A DNA stretch of 19,159 nucleotides from an uncultured Eubacteriales bacterium (GTDB taxonomy: Bacteria > Bacillota > Clostridia > Christensenellales > Christensenellaceae), in the NCBI GenBank assembly GCA_905193725.1, contig CAJJPW010000018.1:1-19159 (forward strand), read 5' to 3'. Both the position numbers and the translations under genes were made by a program. Position 1 is the stretch's first letter. Every line of letters starts with the position of its first letter. This document shows, piece by piece, positions 1 through 7,609 of the stretch. Under the pieces are notes generated by a model. That model saw nothing but the letters and a program-made list of their open reading frames with translations. It made no database searches and was not told the DNA's origin.

Positions 1-1
1 A

Positions 2-652
2 GTGCTCCATGCAGAACATGGCGGTGGAAATAACTCTACATTTACCACTCATGTGGTTTCCTCATCGGGGACGGATACCTATTCGGTGATTGCCGCAGCG
101 CTTGGGTCACTCAAGGGGCCGAAACACGGTGGCGCTAACATCAAGGTCGTCAAGATGTTTGAGGACATGAAGCAGAGTATTAGCGACTGGGAGGACGAGG
201 AACAAGTCGCTGTGTATTTAAAGGCGTTGCTAAACAAAGAGGCATTTGATAGGGCAGGCCTCATTTATGGAATGGGCCACGCTGTTTATTCGCTTTCTGA
301 CCCCAGAGCAAATATCTTCCGCAAATTTGTAAAGAGCCTCTCTGAGGAAAAGGGGTTACATAGAGAGTATAAGCTGTATTCTCTAGTAGAGCGATTGGCA
401 CCTCAGGTTATCGCCCAAGAGAGAAAGATCTACAAAGGCGTCAGCGCCAATGTGGACTTTTACAGTGGCTTTGTATACAGCATGCTGAACCTCCCTCAGG
501 AGCTATATACCCCCATCTTTGCCATTGCGAGGATTGCAGGGTGGAGTGCTCATCGAATTGAAGAACTGATCAACGCAGGCAAAATCATCCGCCCGGCTTA
601 CAAAAATGTGGCGCCACATAGGCCATATACCAAGCTGGAAGATAGAAAATAA
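2..652 (+). CDS. gltA: Citrate synthase, C-terminal part (5' end outside window)
   Basis: Condenses oxaloacetate and acetyl-CoA to citrate, the entry step of the TCA cycle or of the glutamate-forming branch in anaerobes. About 216 codons are present and the reading frame is already open at the window edge, so the apparent GTG start at base 2 is an internal Val codon. The catalytic triad of the family can be seen: His in GPKHGGAN, His in GMGHAVY and Asp in NVDFYSGF. The substrate-binding LHAEHGGGNNSTF stretch and the C-terminal GWSAHRIE and RPAYKNV segments are also there. Stop is TAA at 650-652, followed by a strong two-way terminator. Assignment to the citrate/2-methylcitrate synthase family is firm. 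Distinguishing citrate from 2-methylcitrate synthase is less sure; the absence of prp genes nearby favours citrate synthase. Confidence 0.93.
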   Translation: MLHAEHGGGNNSTFTTHVVSSSGTDTYSVIAAALGSLKGPKHGGANIKVVKMFEDMKQSISDWEDEEQVAVYLKALLNKEAFDRAGLIYGMGHAVYSLSDPRANIFRKFVKSLSEEKGLHREYKLYSLVERLAPQVIAQERKIYKGVSANVDFYSGFVYSMLNLPQELYTPIFAIARIAGWSAHRIEELINAGKIIRPAYKNVAPHRPYTKLEDRK

Positions 653-762
653 TGGGAAATAGCTGAATTACAATAGATGCCCCGAAATCAAGCCGAAAGA
701 AACGGATTAATAGGTCCTGTATGTGCAGAGACCAGGGGAAATACATAACAAAGAAATGAAAT

Positions 763-805
763 AAAGGGATATTTCCCGCCTAGATGGCAGAAATATCCCT
801 TTTAT
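763..805. terminator. Bidirectional terminator between gltA and the HPr-like gene
   Basis: A perfect 13-bp inverted repeat, AAAGGGATATTTC at 763-775 and GAAATATCCCTTT at 790-802, has a 14-nt loop and a T-rich flank on either strand. It lies between convergent genes and probably ends both the citrate synthase transcript and the murB-to-HPr operon. The remaining bases of 653-884 show no gene I can support. Confidence 0.85.
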
Positions 806-884
806 CGTGAACACAATAAGGTTATAGTGTAGTACACCTGCTGGAGTGAGCGAGTTGGTTTTAACTAAGACTCTCGCAATGCCA

Positions 885-1154
885 TTAATCCTCTTCGGCA
901 AAGTTGTTGGCTACTAGTGTGCTCAGGCCATTGATGGCCTGCTTTTCATCCTTACCATTGGCCAACACAAAGATGGACTCTCCTTGTTTGATCTCTAAAG
1001 ATAGAAGTCCCATAATGCTCTTTGCATTGACTTTTTTGTTGCCAGACTCAATTAAAATTTGGCATGTGTACTGAGATGCTTCGTTGACAAACAGTACAGC
1101 TGCACGGGATTTTAACCCCTTTTCGTATTGAATGGTGAGTTCTTTATAAAGCAT
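885..1154 (-). CDS. Crh-like HPr paralogue: Lys at position 15, regulatory Ser46 kept
   Basis: A small HPr-fold protein of 89 residues. In true HPr, His15 accepts phosphate from PEP via enzyme I for sugar uptake. Here the active-site loop reads GLKSRAA instead of GIHARPA, so position 15 is Lys and it cannot act as a normal phosphocarrier. The regulatory site is intact: VNAKSIMGLLSL places Ser at exactly 46, the residue phosphorylated by HPr kinase. The segments around residues 18-26 and 42-53 resemble B. subtilis Crh, which has Gln at 15 and is also encoded beside whiA/rapZ. The gene follows whiA with a 12-nt gap and is probably cotranscribed. By inference it is a catabolite co-regulator or flux sensor modified by the HprK encoded at 6695-7609. 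Generic pipelines would call it an HPr family phosphocarrier. Confidence 0.88.
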   Translation of the reverse strand: MLYKELTIQYEKGLKSRAAVLFVNEASQYTCQILIESGNKKVNAKSIMGLLSLEIKQGESIFVLANGKDEKQAINGLSTLVANNFAEED

Positions 1155-1166
1155 AGTAGTCCTCCC

Positions 1167-2099
1167 TTATGATTTTAGCGATTGTGCTATATGGTCTAGT
1201 TTTCTAAAACGATGATTAATAGCAGAACGACGGTCGGGCATATCCAAAAGTTCTGCAATTTCGGAAAGCGACGCTTCTGGATTTTCCAGGCGAGCTTGAG
1301 CGACTTCCTGTAAAAGAGGGGATAGGCTTTTGAGGCCAACAGTTCGCTCGATGAGCCGGATATTTTCCAACTGACGATAGGCAGCATTGACTGTTTTGGA
1401 TAAATTCGCCGTTTCGCAGTTTACCTGTCTGTTCACATTGTTGCGCACTTCCTTCATGATGCGAATATCCTCCAGTTGCAGTACCGAGCTGTGAGCGCCG
1501 ATGAGCGTAAGCAAGGTGATAATGTGGTCAATTCCCTTGAGGTACACCACAAATAACTGTTTGCGTTGGACAATTTTTGCATTAAGAGAATATTCATTTA
1601 GAATATTCAATAAAGAGGAGGCTAATTCCTCTGTATTTACTACAAATTCTAGGTGATAAATTTTTTGCGGATTAGAAATAGAGCCACAGGCTAGAAACAC
1701 ACCTCGGATATACGAAGTGCGGCAGCAAGAATGACTCAACATGTGGGCAATGGCCTCTGGATCCGCATGCACACCGCCACTGATGGTGAGTCCCACATCC
1801 TCCAGAATGTGAAACACTACTTGTCTACCGGAAATCTTTACGGAGTAAATGTTTTTTTTCTTTAGTTTATTTTCTCTTACAGTGATTTCCGGGTGAACTC
1901 CATAGAGCTTTTTGGCAATAGAAAAAAAGCGGCGAATGATGCTGGGATTTTCGCTGCTATATAAAAGGCCGAGACCACTGCTGCTAATGGAAAATATGCC
2001 ACCCATATGGATCATTCCCCCAAGCTCGGCTTTGAGACAACAGGTTTTTTCAAATGGATTCGAGCAAAGCTCAGTCTTTGTATTATAAGAAAATGACAT
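1167..2099 (-). CDS. whiA: WhiA DNA-binding regulator
   Basis: A 310-residue protein with the WhiA architecture: an N-terminal half related to LAGLIDADG homing endonucleases but without their nuclease role, and a C-terminal helix-turn-helix domain. The last 50 residues (SEIAELLDMPDRRSAINHR) match the signature DNA-binding region. WhiA controls sporulation septation in Streptomyces. In Firmicutes it influences cell division and chromosome segregation. The ATG at 2099 is preceded by AAAGGAG at a good distance. It lies 36 nt downstream of rapZ and 12 nt upstream of the HPr-like gene, the usual conserved cluster, except that yvcK (glmR) is missing between rapZ and whiA. Confidence 0.95.
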   Translation of the reverse strand: MSFSYNTKTELCSNPFEKTCCLKAELGGMIHMGGIFSISSSGLGLLYSSENPSIIRRFFSIAKKLYGVHPEITVRENKLKKKNIYSVKISGRQVVFHILEDVGLTISGGVHADPEAIAHMLSHSCCRTSYIRGVFLACGSISNPQKIYHLEFVVNTEELASSLLNILNEYSLNAKIVQRKQLFVVYLKGIDHIITLLTLIGAHSSVLQLEDIRIMKEVRNNVNRQVNCETANLSKTVNAAYRQLENIRLIERTVGLKSLSPLLQEVAQARLENPEASLSEIAELLDMPDRRSAINHRFRKLDHIAQSLKS

Positions 2100-2135
2100 A
2101 GAACTCCTTTTAGCTAGGATGGTATGCTGCTTCCC

Positions 2136-3002
2136 TTAATGGGTAGAAGCCTCTAATGCAATATCCCGATGCTCCAAATTCACATTATATCCTGCATTTT
2201 GCAGACGCAAGAATAGTTCTTCCGCAATGGCCACACTGCGGTGCATTCCGCCAGTACAGCCAATGCCAATCACCAGCTGGTTTTTATCCTGCTTCATAAA
2301 GAAGGGAAGCAGATATTTGACCAGATCCTCTATTTTGCTGAGAAAAATTTTCGATTCATCAAAGGAGAGTACGTAGTCGCTTACATCCTTTTCCTTTCCC
2401 GTATGGTGTTTGAGCTCTTTAATGTAAAAGGGATTGGGAATAAACCGCATGTCAAATACAAAGTCTGCATCCAAGGGAATCCCTCGCTTAAAGCCAAAGG
2501 AGATGACTGAGATGATAAACTCCTCTTTTTCATCAGCACAGTATAATTTTTCAATGACAGAAGCCAACTGGCGTGTGGAGTAGTTGGTGGTGTCAATAAT
2601 ATGGTCCGCCATCTCTTTGATGATTTGCAAGCTATCTCGCTCTTTAAAAATGCCCTCGATGAGTTTGCCGCTTAGAGAAACAGGGTGTTTTCTTCTGGTC
2701 TGTTTAAAGCGGCTGATGAGGCAGTTGTCGCTTGCATCTAAAAACAGAATTTCCAACTGCAAATCTAACTTTTTGAGTTCACTGATGGCATTATAGATAT
2801 CGTCAAACATATCCCCTGTTCGCATGTCAATAACTACCGCTACTCGCTCCAAGGGATTTTGCTTTTTTAGGCACAGTTCGGCAAACTGAGGGACGAGAAC
2901 TGGAGGAAGATTATCCACGCAGAAAAAACCGATGTCTTCCAGCTTTTTGAGGGCACAAGAACGTCCCGCGCCAGAAAGCCCCGTTACAATTACAAATTTC
3001 AA
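2136..3002 (-). CDS. rapZ: RapZ/YvcJ nucleotide-binding protein (RNase adapter family)
   Basis: A 288-residue P-loop protein. In E. coli RapZ directs the sRNA GlmZ to RNase E and so controls glucosamine-6-phosphate synthase; in Firmicutes the orthologue YvcJ binds and hydrolyses nucleotides, and its RNA role is not settled. The Walker A motif is at residues 8-15 as GLSGAGRS, with Arg where many homologues have Lys. The C-terminal signature GCTGGMHRS and a late HRDI are visible. Start choice: the only good ribosome site (AAGGGAGG, complement of 3011-3018) is 8 nt from a TTG at 3002-3000, giving MKFVIVTG. The nearby ATG at 3009 is out of frame and too close to the site. The low-efficiency TTG start suggests modest expression. 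Confidence 0.94.
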   Translation of the reverse strand: MKFVIVTGLSGAGRSCALKKLEDIGFFCVDNLPPVLVPQFAELCLKKQNPLERVAVVIDMRTGDMFDDIYNAISELKKLDLQLEILFLDASDNCLISRFKQTRRKHPVSLSGKLIEGIFKERDSLQIIKEMADHIIDTTNYSTRQLASVIEKLYCADEKEEFIISVISFGFKRGIPLDADFVFDMRFIPNPFYIKELKHHTGKEKDVSDYVLSFDESKIFLSKIEDLVKYLLPFFMKQDKNQLVIGIGCTGGMHRSVAIAEELFLRLQNAGYNVNLEHRDIALEASTH

Positions 3003-3090
3003 ACTGCATTCCTCCCTTATTTCTTGACGATTTTTGCCTTGCTATAGCAGCTAAACTCACTAATATATAGATAACCCAGAAGTAAATCCA

Positions 3091-3825
3091 TTAATCAATT
3101 GTACAATCTAAATTTACGATCTGCTCCAGCGGAATTTTGGCCTCTAGGACTTTGTCAAGCGCCTCCTGTACATCTCCCACCCGATGAGGAGAGTGAGCAT
3201 CGCTGCTGAGGACAAACTCGCAGCCTTGCTTAGCGGCTAAGGCGATGGTCTGGGGCGAGAGATCGTGGTGGGAGCTGTTGAGCTCAAAGTACACCCCATA
3301 TTTTTTACAAGCCTGTGCAAGGGTGATAATATCCACTGGGATGCCGTACCCTGGGTGAGCGATAATGGTGAGTAGCCCCGTTTTCATGGCTGCGATATAG
3401 CCTTGGGTGATGGCTTGTACAAATTTGACAGATGGCTGCTTGCCCTGTAGCCAGTGTTGCGGGTAAAGACGGAAAAAGGCCGGAAATCCTATGGGCAAAA
3501 TAAACTTGTGGTAGCCGAATATGCGAATATCGTATTGCCGAAGCTTTCGGGGCGAAAGCTCCAGTTTGCCCTCCATGTGGATGAGATTGATCTCGATTCC
3601 AGATAGAACCTGTATCTGAGAGCGGTATTTCTCTTTACAGCGGGCAATCTCCTCTAGATACTCTCTCTGTTTTCGTATGCCATATGCCATGTGATAAGGA
3701 CCATGGTCTGTAATGGCAATGGTCTTAAGTCCAGCGTCGAGGGCGGCGCGAATGTTGTCTTCTACGGTACCGGTACCATGGCTAAATACTGTATGCGTGT
3801 GGTAATCGGCAATGAGTTTTGGCAT
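3091..3825 (-). CDS. PHP-domain phosphoesterase (YcdX/histidinol-phosphatase-like)
   Basis: A 244-residue stand-alone PHP protein. Metal-ligand motifs characteristic of PHP hydrolases appear in order: DYHTHT near residues 7-12, AITDHGP near 37-43, GIEIN in the middle, then AHPGYG, ELNSSHH and SSDAHSPHRVGD. The family hydrolyses phosphomonoesters with a trinuclear metal centre; the natural substrate here is unknown. Its ATG abuts the murB stop codon with no gap, and its ribosome site (AGGAGA) is inside the last codons of murB, so translational coupling is likely. No other histidine-biosynthesis gene is nearby, so a true histidinol phosphatase role is unlikely. A gene of this type between murB and rapZ is a familiar clostridial arrangement. 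Confidence 0.85.
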   Translation of the reverse strand: MPKLIADYHTHTVFSHGTGTVEDNIRAALDAGLKTIAITDHGPYHMAYGIRKQREYLEEIARCKEKYRSQIQVLSGIEINLIHMEGKLELSPRKLRQYDIRIFGYHKFILPIGFPAFFRLYPQHWLQGKQPSVKFVQAITQGYIAAMKTGLLTIIAHPGYGIPVDIITLAQACKKYGVYFELNSSHHDLSPQTIALAAKQGCEFVLSSDAHSPHRVGDVQEALDKVLEAKIPLEQIVNLDCTID

Positions 3826-4749
3826 TTAGTCTTCTCCTATGATTTTAACTTCGGGACACAGTTCAACTCCCTGCTTTTGTTTCACCGTATGAATGACATG
3901 GGAGATCAGTGCCAGCACTTCTTTGGCTGTAGCATTTCCCCGGTTGATAATAAAGCCAGCGTGCTTTTCGGACACCTGAGCATCTCCAATCGCATATCCT
4001 TTGAGGCCGGACTGCTCGATGAGGGCACCCGCATAATGACCAGCGGGACGCTTAAAGGTACTACCGGCACTGGGATACTGGAGAGGCTGCTTTTCTAGGC
4101 GTCGATTGTTGAGCTCCTTGGCATATGCCTGTGCCTGAGCAAACTGCGCATCATTTGCCGATTGCAAGGACAATTGGGCGGACAGCACAATATATGGCTT
4201 TTGGTGAAGCAAGCTGGTGCGATAGCCAAACGCCATCTCCTGTGCAGCAAGATGAATCTGCTGGAGATTTTCATCCAGTAGGGTAACTTGACGCACCACT
4301 TGTGCCAATTCACCACCGTAGGCTCCTGCATTCATGTAGATGCCACCGCCTAGATTGCCTGGAATACCGGCTGCAAATTCTAGGCCAATGAGATGAGATT
4401 GGTGTGCAGTGGCTACCAGTTTAGAGAGCTTGGCGCCGCTTTGTGCGATGATGTACTTACCATCTACTGTTATATGGTTAAAGTAACTGTCCAGCTTGAG
4501 TACAGCGCCGCGAATACCACCATCTCGCACCAGTAAATTGGAGCCGTTGCCCATGACAAAATGGGGTATGTGGCACTCTTTGAGCAGTTTCAGAGCGTGG
4601 ATCAACTGATCAACAGTAGCGGGCTGAATGAGCAAATCACAGGGCCCTCCGATTTTAAAGGTGGTGTGATGAGACATAGGCTCGTCTAAGGCCAGTTGAT
4701 TAGGTGGAATAGCCTCCAAGAGCTTTTCATATATATTCATCAAATTCAT
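3826..4749 (-). CDS. murB: UDP-N-acetylenolpyruvoylglucosamine reductase MurB
   Basis: A flavoenzyme that reduces enolpyruvyl-UDP-GlcNAc to UDP-MurNAc with NADPH, the second committed step of peptidoglycan precursor synthesis in the cytoplasm. The 307 residues include the FAD-binding segments HTTFKIGGP (28-36), GNGSNLLVRDGGIRG (67-81) and AGIPGNLGGG (127-136). Catalytic residues seen are Arg177 (YRTS), Ser230 (SAGSTFKRP) and Glu300 (CPEVKI). The length and the lack of an inserted loop fit the Gram-positive type II enzyme. The chosen ATG at 4749 has GAGG 6-7 nt upstream; a second in-frame ATG lies three codons later. It is probably the first gene of the operon running through PHP, rapZ, whiA and the HPr-like gene. 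I found no convincing sigma-A promoter in 4750-4901. Confidence 0.96.
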   Translation of the reverse strand: MNLMNIYEKLLEAIPPNQLALDEPMSHHTTFKIGGPCDLLIQPATVDQLIHALKLLKECHIPHFVMGNGSNLLVRDGGIRGAVLKLDSYFNHITVDGKYIIAQSGAKLSKLVATAHQSHLIGLEFAAGIPGNLGGGIYMNAGAYGGELAQVVRQVTLLDENLQQIHLAAQEMAFGYRTSLLHQKPYIVLSAQLSLQSANDAQFAQAQAYAKELNNRRLEKQPLQYPSAGSTFKRPAGHYAGALIEQSGLKGYAIGDAQVSEKHAGFIINRGNATAKEVLALISHVIHTVKQKQGVELCPEVKIIGED

Positions 4750-4865
4750 AAATTACCTCATAGTGGTTGTTTTTATGACCAGTGTTCTCAAATACTCCAG
4801 CAATCACTGCCGAGCATGTAAGAATAAAGGACCAACGAACTATCTTTAGTTTACATGAAAAGAGA

Positions 4866-4893
4866 ATTTTATACAACAGGTGCAGTATAAAAT
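4866..4893 (-). terminator. Weak AT-rich hairpin after the solute-binding gene
   Basis: A perfect 9-bp inverted repeat, ATTTTATAC at 4866-4874 and GTATAAAAT at 4885-4893, with a 10-nt loop. It begins a few bases after the stop of the minus-strand gene at 4902, and the minus strand continues TCTCTTTTC. It may be a weak terminator; it could equally be part of the control region for murB. Confidence 0.4.
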
Positions 4894-4901
4894 CTTCCTG
4901 G

Positions 4902-6101
4902 TTAACTCAACTGTTCCATAAGAGCTTCCTTGGATAAATTCCCATCAAACACCTGCTGTAATGTCTGAACGTGCTGTGCGAGAAAGTGATAATAGCGAAA
5001 GCTGTTGGGGACCATTCCATACATACTAGTGAGAGTATACTGCTCAAAGATCATGGCATCGTTGGCATAGATTTCCTCTAGTGAAATGACAGGAAGCATG
5101 TTGTTTTTTTCTAACGTTTGCTGTACAGTGGGGCTGATCAAGTAGCTTATCCACTCGTTTAACATTTCCCGCTTTTTTGCATCCTCTGTCTTGGCGATGG
5201 AGACCATTTGCACCAAATCGCTGTAAGGAGTGATAATACAGGCGATGGGAGAAGCTGCAGCGCTATTTTCTGAATCCAGAATTTGTTTGTACTGCCCATA
5301 GGGCATGATGCTCATAGCACAGTTTCCCTTGGCAAAGGTGCCGTCGGCTACCATCGTAGTGAGCGGTGGGAGATCGCTTAACTGATAATCGTAATCCTCC
5401 TGAGAGACGAATAAGCTGGTATCATCCGAGATAAAATAGGGGAAGATGAGTGAGATGGCGCCCATGGCCTGCTGTGTACCCTCCACGGTAAGGGCATAGT
5501 AGGGATTTTCGGTTTGATCCTCCTCTGGGAGCGGCTGAAGATTTTTTAAATTGTAGACAAAATGATTTTGAGAAATTCCGATGTTCTGAGGCGTATCCAC
5601 CGAATTGGACAAGAAGATGTTTTCATTGCACACTAGAGTGTAAAAGGACGACATATAAGGCAGGGCAAAGGTTTCTCCATGGGCATTCCCACAGGAGGCA
5701 TAGCAGGGCATGAGAGTAGAAGTATCCACAGATATGGGGTCGAACAGTTTTTCATCTGGGAAATAACCCAGAGGATAGGAGATGATGTCTGGAAATTCTC
5801 CCTTTTGAATGCGTGTTGCGGCCTCCGAAGCAGTAATGCTCTCTAGCTCGATAAACACATAGGCATGCTGGTTTTCAAATTTGGAAATGGCAGCATTGAG
5901 AAAGGACGAGCCGCTTTCCCCACCTGTTTTAAAGGTCACAACATGCCACATAGTTAAAATCCCCCGATATTGCTGCTCTTTTTCCTGCTGCTCTAGCGAG
6001 AATAGATCTTGACTGATTCCCTGTCGGAGCATGGAGGGGGAAAGTGTGATGATTATGGCGAGGAGAACGCAGAATAAAATAATGGACCATTTCTTTTTCA
6101 T
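4902..6101 (-). CDS. Orphan extracellular solute-binding-like protein, membrane-anchored
   Basis: A 399-residue protein resembling family 1 ABC solute-binding proteins. After a single hydrophobic N-terminal segment (about residues 5-24, following MKKK) comes an early strand with MWHVVTFKTGG, then a domain with FENQHAYVFIELESI and a GEFPDIISYP segment typical of the SBP lobe. The C-terminal part (NMLPVISLEEIY and the helices after it) fits the same fold. There is no lipobox at the end of the signal segment; the only early Cys is inside the hydrophobic stretch, so an N-terminal anchor or cleaved signal is likely. Start: ATG at 6101 has AAGGGA at good spacing; the longer open frame to 6350 would overlap the opposite gene. 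No permease or ATPase gene is adjacent, so substrate and partner are unknown. Confidence 0.75.
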   Translation of the reverse strand: MKKKWSIILFCVLLAIIITLSPSMLRQGISQDLFSLEQQEKEQQYRGILTMWHVVTFKTGGESGSSFLNAAISKFENQHAYVFIELESITASEAATRIQKGEFPDIISYPLGYFPDEKLFDPISVDTSTLMPCYASCGNAHGETFALPYMSSFYTLVCNENIFLSNSVDTPQNIGISQNHFVYNLKNLQPLPEEDQTENPYYALTVEGTQQAMGAISLIFPYFISDDTSLFVSQEDYDYQLSDLPPLTTMVADGTFAKGNCAMSIMPYGQYKQILDSENSAAASPIACIITPYSDLVQMVSIAKTEDAKKREMLNEWISYLISPTVQQTLEKNNMLPVISLEEIYANDAMIFEQYTLTSMYGMVPNSFRYYHFLAQHVQTLQQVFDGNLSKEALMEQLS

Positions 6102-6293
6102 AATGTTATCCCTTCCCTGTGAAATAGAAAAAAGGCATAGGCCTCCTGTAAACAGTATATGGGCAAATGGAATGCAGTATGCGTCAAATAAAAGAGGCCG
6201 TTGCTTGGGAAGTGAGGAAGGACGTTCGCATAAAATGGTGGGTAAAAGCCATACTAACAAAAAAACACTGGTGAGCATGAAGGAGTGGAAAAC

Positions 6294-6590
6294 ATGAGCG
6301 ATTATAGAAAAAAAAACCATCAAAGCCAAAATGACACTGACGGATTTCACTACGAAGAAGATCCATTTTACAATTTGGAAAAAGTGGCATCTGATATGGA
6401 CTGTACCGGCCTAGTGCCCTCTGCTGTGGAAAACGAGGCAGAGTCAGAATCTTATGGTGAGCTGTATGCAATACACCCACCCAAGGCACCTGAGGATGGG
6501 GAAGAACTCAGGTCAGAGGAGACCAGCATAAAAAAACAGTGGGCTGTCCAGACAAAAGATGCTGCGTGGCAAGAAAAACAAGAAAAGTAA
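6294..6590 (+). CDS. Small acidic hypothetical protein
   Basis: A 98-residue soluble, charged protein with no signal peptide or membrane segment. ATG at 6294 has AGGAG at 6281-6285 with 8-nt spacing; an in-frame GTG at 6285 overlaps the ribosome site and is rejected. The N-terminus is polar (SDYRKKNHQSQND), the centre carries DCTGLVPSAVENEAESESY followed by GELYAIHPP, and the C-terminus is mixed charge and probably disordered. I do not recognise a named domain. The compact TGLVPS...ESYxELY core looks like the part a family would conserve. The gene is divergent from the solute-binding gene, with 192 nt between starts, and is closed by a strong terminator. That and its ribosome site argue that it is real. 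Confidence 0.68.
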   Translation: MSDYRKKNHQSQNDTDGFHYEEDPFYNLEKVASDMDCTGLVPSAVENEAESESYGELYAIHPPKAPEDGEELRSEETSIKKQWAVQTKDAAWQEKQEK

Positions 6591-6601
6591 GTGAAAAAAG
6601 T

Positions 6602-6651
6602 GAGCCTGCTATGATTGGCCTAAAGCCCCGGATCATAGCAGGCTCGTTTTT
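6602..6651. terminator. Strong bidirectional terminator between the small gene and hprK
   Basis: A perfect 14-bp inverted repeat, GAGCCTGCTATGAT at 6602-6615 and ATCATAGCAGGCTC at 6632-6645, with a 16-nt loop. It is followed by GTTTTT on the plus strand and ACTTTTTT on the minus strand. It sits between convergent genes and should stop both the small acidic-protein transcript and the HAD-hprK transcript. Confidence 0.92.
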
Positions 6652-6694
6652 GGAAACGCCTACAGATTGGGTAGAAACATGCTGTTTTAAATGA

Positions 6695-7609
6695 TCACCC
6701 TAGCAGGTTGAGCAGCTTTTCGTCCAACATGCTGGCAGGAGGTGCCCCCATGGTCTTGAGTCGGTAGTTCATGGCCGCTACTTCCATAATGATAGCTACG
6801 TTTCTGCCCGGACGGACGGGAATGGTGATTTTAGGGATCTTAATGCCTAGCAAAGTGATATAATCGTCCTTTCGACCAGTACGGTCTATGCCTGTAACAT
6901 CACCCAGCTCCAAATGCATGGATAGTGTGATGGTCTTTTGAGACATGACGGAACCTGTTCCATAGAGAACGGACACGTCGATGATGCCAATTCCCCGAAT
7001 TTCCATCATATGGCGGATGATATCTGGAGATTTGCCGATGAGCTTGTTGTCAGAGACTTTGTGAATTTCCACCACATCATCTGCCACCAGACGGTGCCCA
7101 CGCTTGACTAACTCCAGGGCAGTTTCGCTTTTGCCCACACCGGATTCACCAGTGATGAAAATTCCCACACCGTATACGTCCATCAGTCCACCATGGCGAG
7201 CAATGCAGGGAGCTAACTCCCGGTCTAAGTATAGCGTGGTCATATGGCTCAGCTTAGTGGTGGTGATGCCACTCATGAGCACAGGCACGTCGTACTTTTT
7301 GGCGCACTCCAAAAAGTCCTCGGGAGGCATGAGGTTGCGGGCGATTAACACTGCGGGAATGGGCTTTTGAAAGTACATCTCCAGGCGCTGTTTTCTCAAA
7401 ATAGGATCCATATTTTGCAAATATGTCATCTCAGCCATGCCGAACAGTTGCACCCGATTCACGGCAAAATACTCAAAGAACCCGCACATCTGGAGCCCGG
7501 GGCGGTTGAGTTCGCTGGTATCAATGGAAATCTCCTTTTTTTGACACTCGTATAGCGCTGTCAATCCCAAATCGTCGATTAGTTTTTGTATTTTAAGACT
7601 GCGTTTCAT
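6695..7609 (-). CDS. hprK: HPr kinase/phosphorylase HprK
   Basis: A bifunctional enzyme that phosphorylates HPr and Crh on Ser46 with ATP or pyrophosphate and reverses the reaction by phosphorolysis, the sensor step of carbon catabolite repression in Firmicutes. The 304 residues have the family's usual length and two domains. The P-loop GESGVGKS lies at 154-161, catalytic His139 in ARHGG just before it, Asp178/Asp179 after it, and the HprK signature EIRGIGIIDV at 203-212. The ATG overlaps the stop of the upstream HAD gene by 4 nt (ATGA) and has GGGAGG inside the HAD 3' end, so translation is coupled. A Ser46-bearing substrate is encoded in this window at 885-1154; a genuine His15 HPr must be elsewhere. 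Confidence 0.97.
   Translation of the reverse strand: MKRSLKIQKLIDDLGLTALYECQKKEISIDTSELNRPGLQMCGFFEYFAVNRVQLFGMAEMTYLQNMDPILRKQRLEMYFQKPIPAVLIARNLMPPEDFLECAKKYDVPVLMSGITTTKLSHMTTLYLDRELAPCIARHGGLMDVYGVGIFITGESGVGKSETALELVKRGHRLVADDVVEIHKVSDNKLIGKSPDIIRHMMEIRGIGIIDVSVLYGTGSVMSQKTITLSMHLELGDVTGIDRTGRKDDYITLLGIKIPKITIPVRPGRNVAIIMEVAAMNYRLKTMGAPPASMLDEKLLNLLG

Noticed and set aside
827..837. GTGTAGTACAC palindrome between gltA and the HPr-like gene
   Set aside because: Five-bp arms in a convergent intergenic region, with no promoter beside it; too weak to call.
4845..4856. TTTAGTTTACAT shared by the region upstream of murB and the mtrB hairpin (12142-12153)
   Set aside because: Several shared 12-mers are expected by chance in a window of this size, and only one half of the mtrB repeat is present at the murB site.
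6102..6350. An 83-codon hydrophobic N-terminal extension of the solute-binding gene up to an ATG at 6350
   Set aside because: It would overlap the opposite-strand small gene, has no ribosome site at that ATG, and a well-spaced AAGGGA with MKKKW at 6101 gives a normal signal-type N-terminus.
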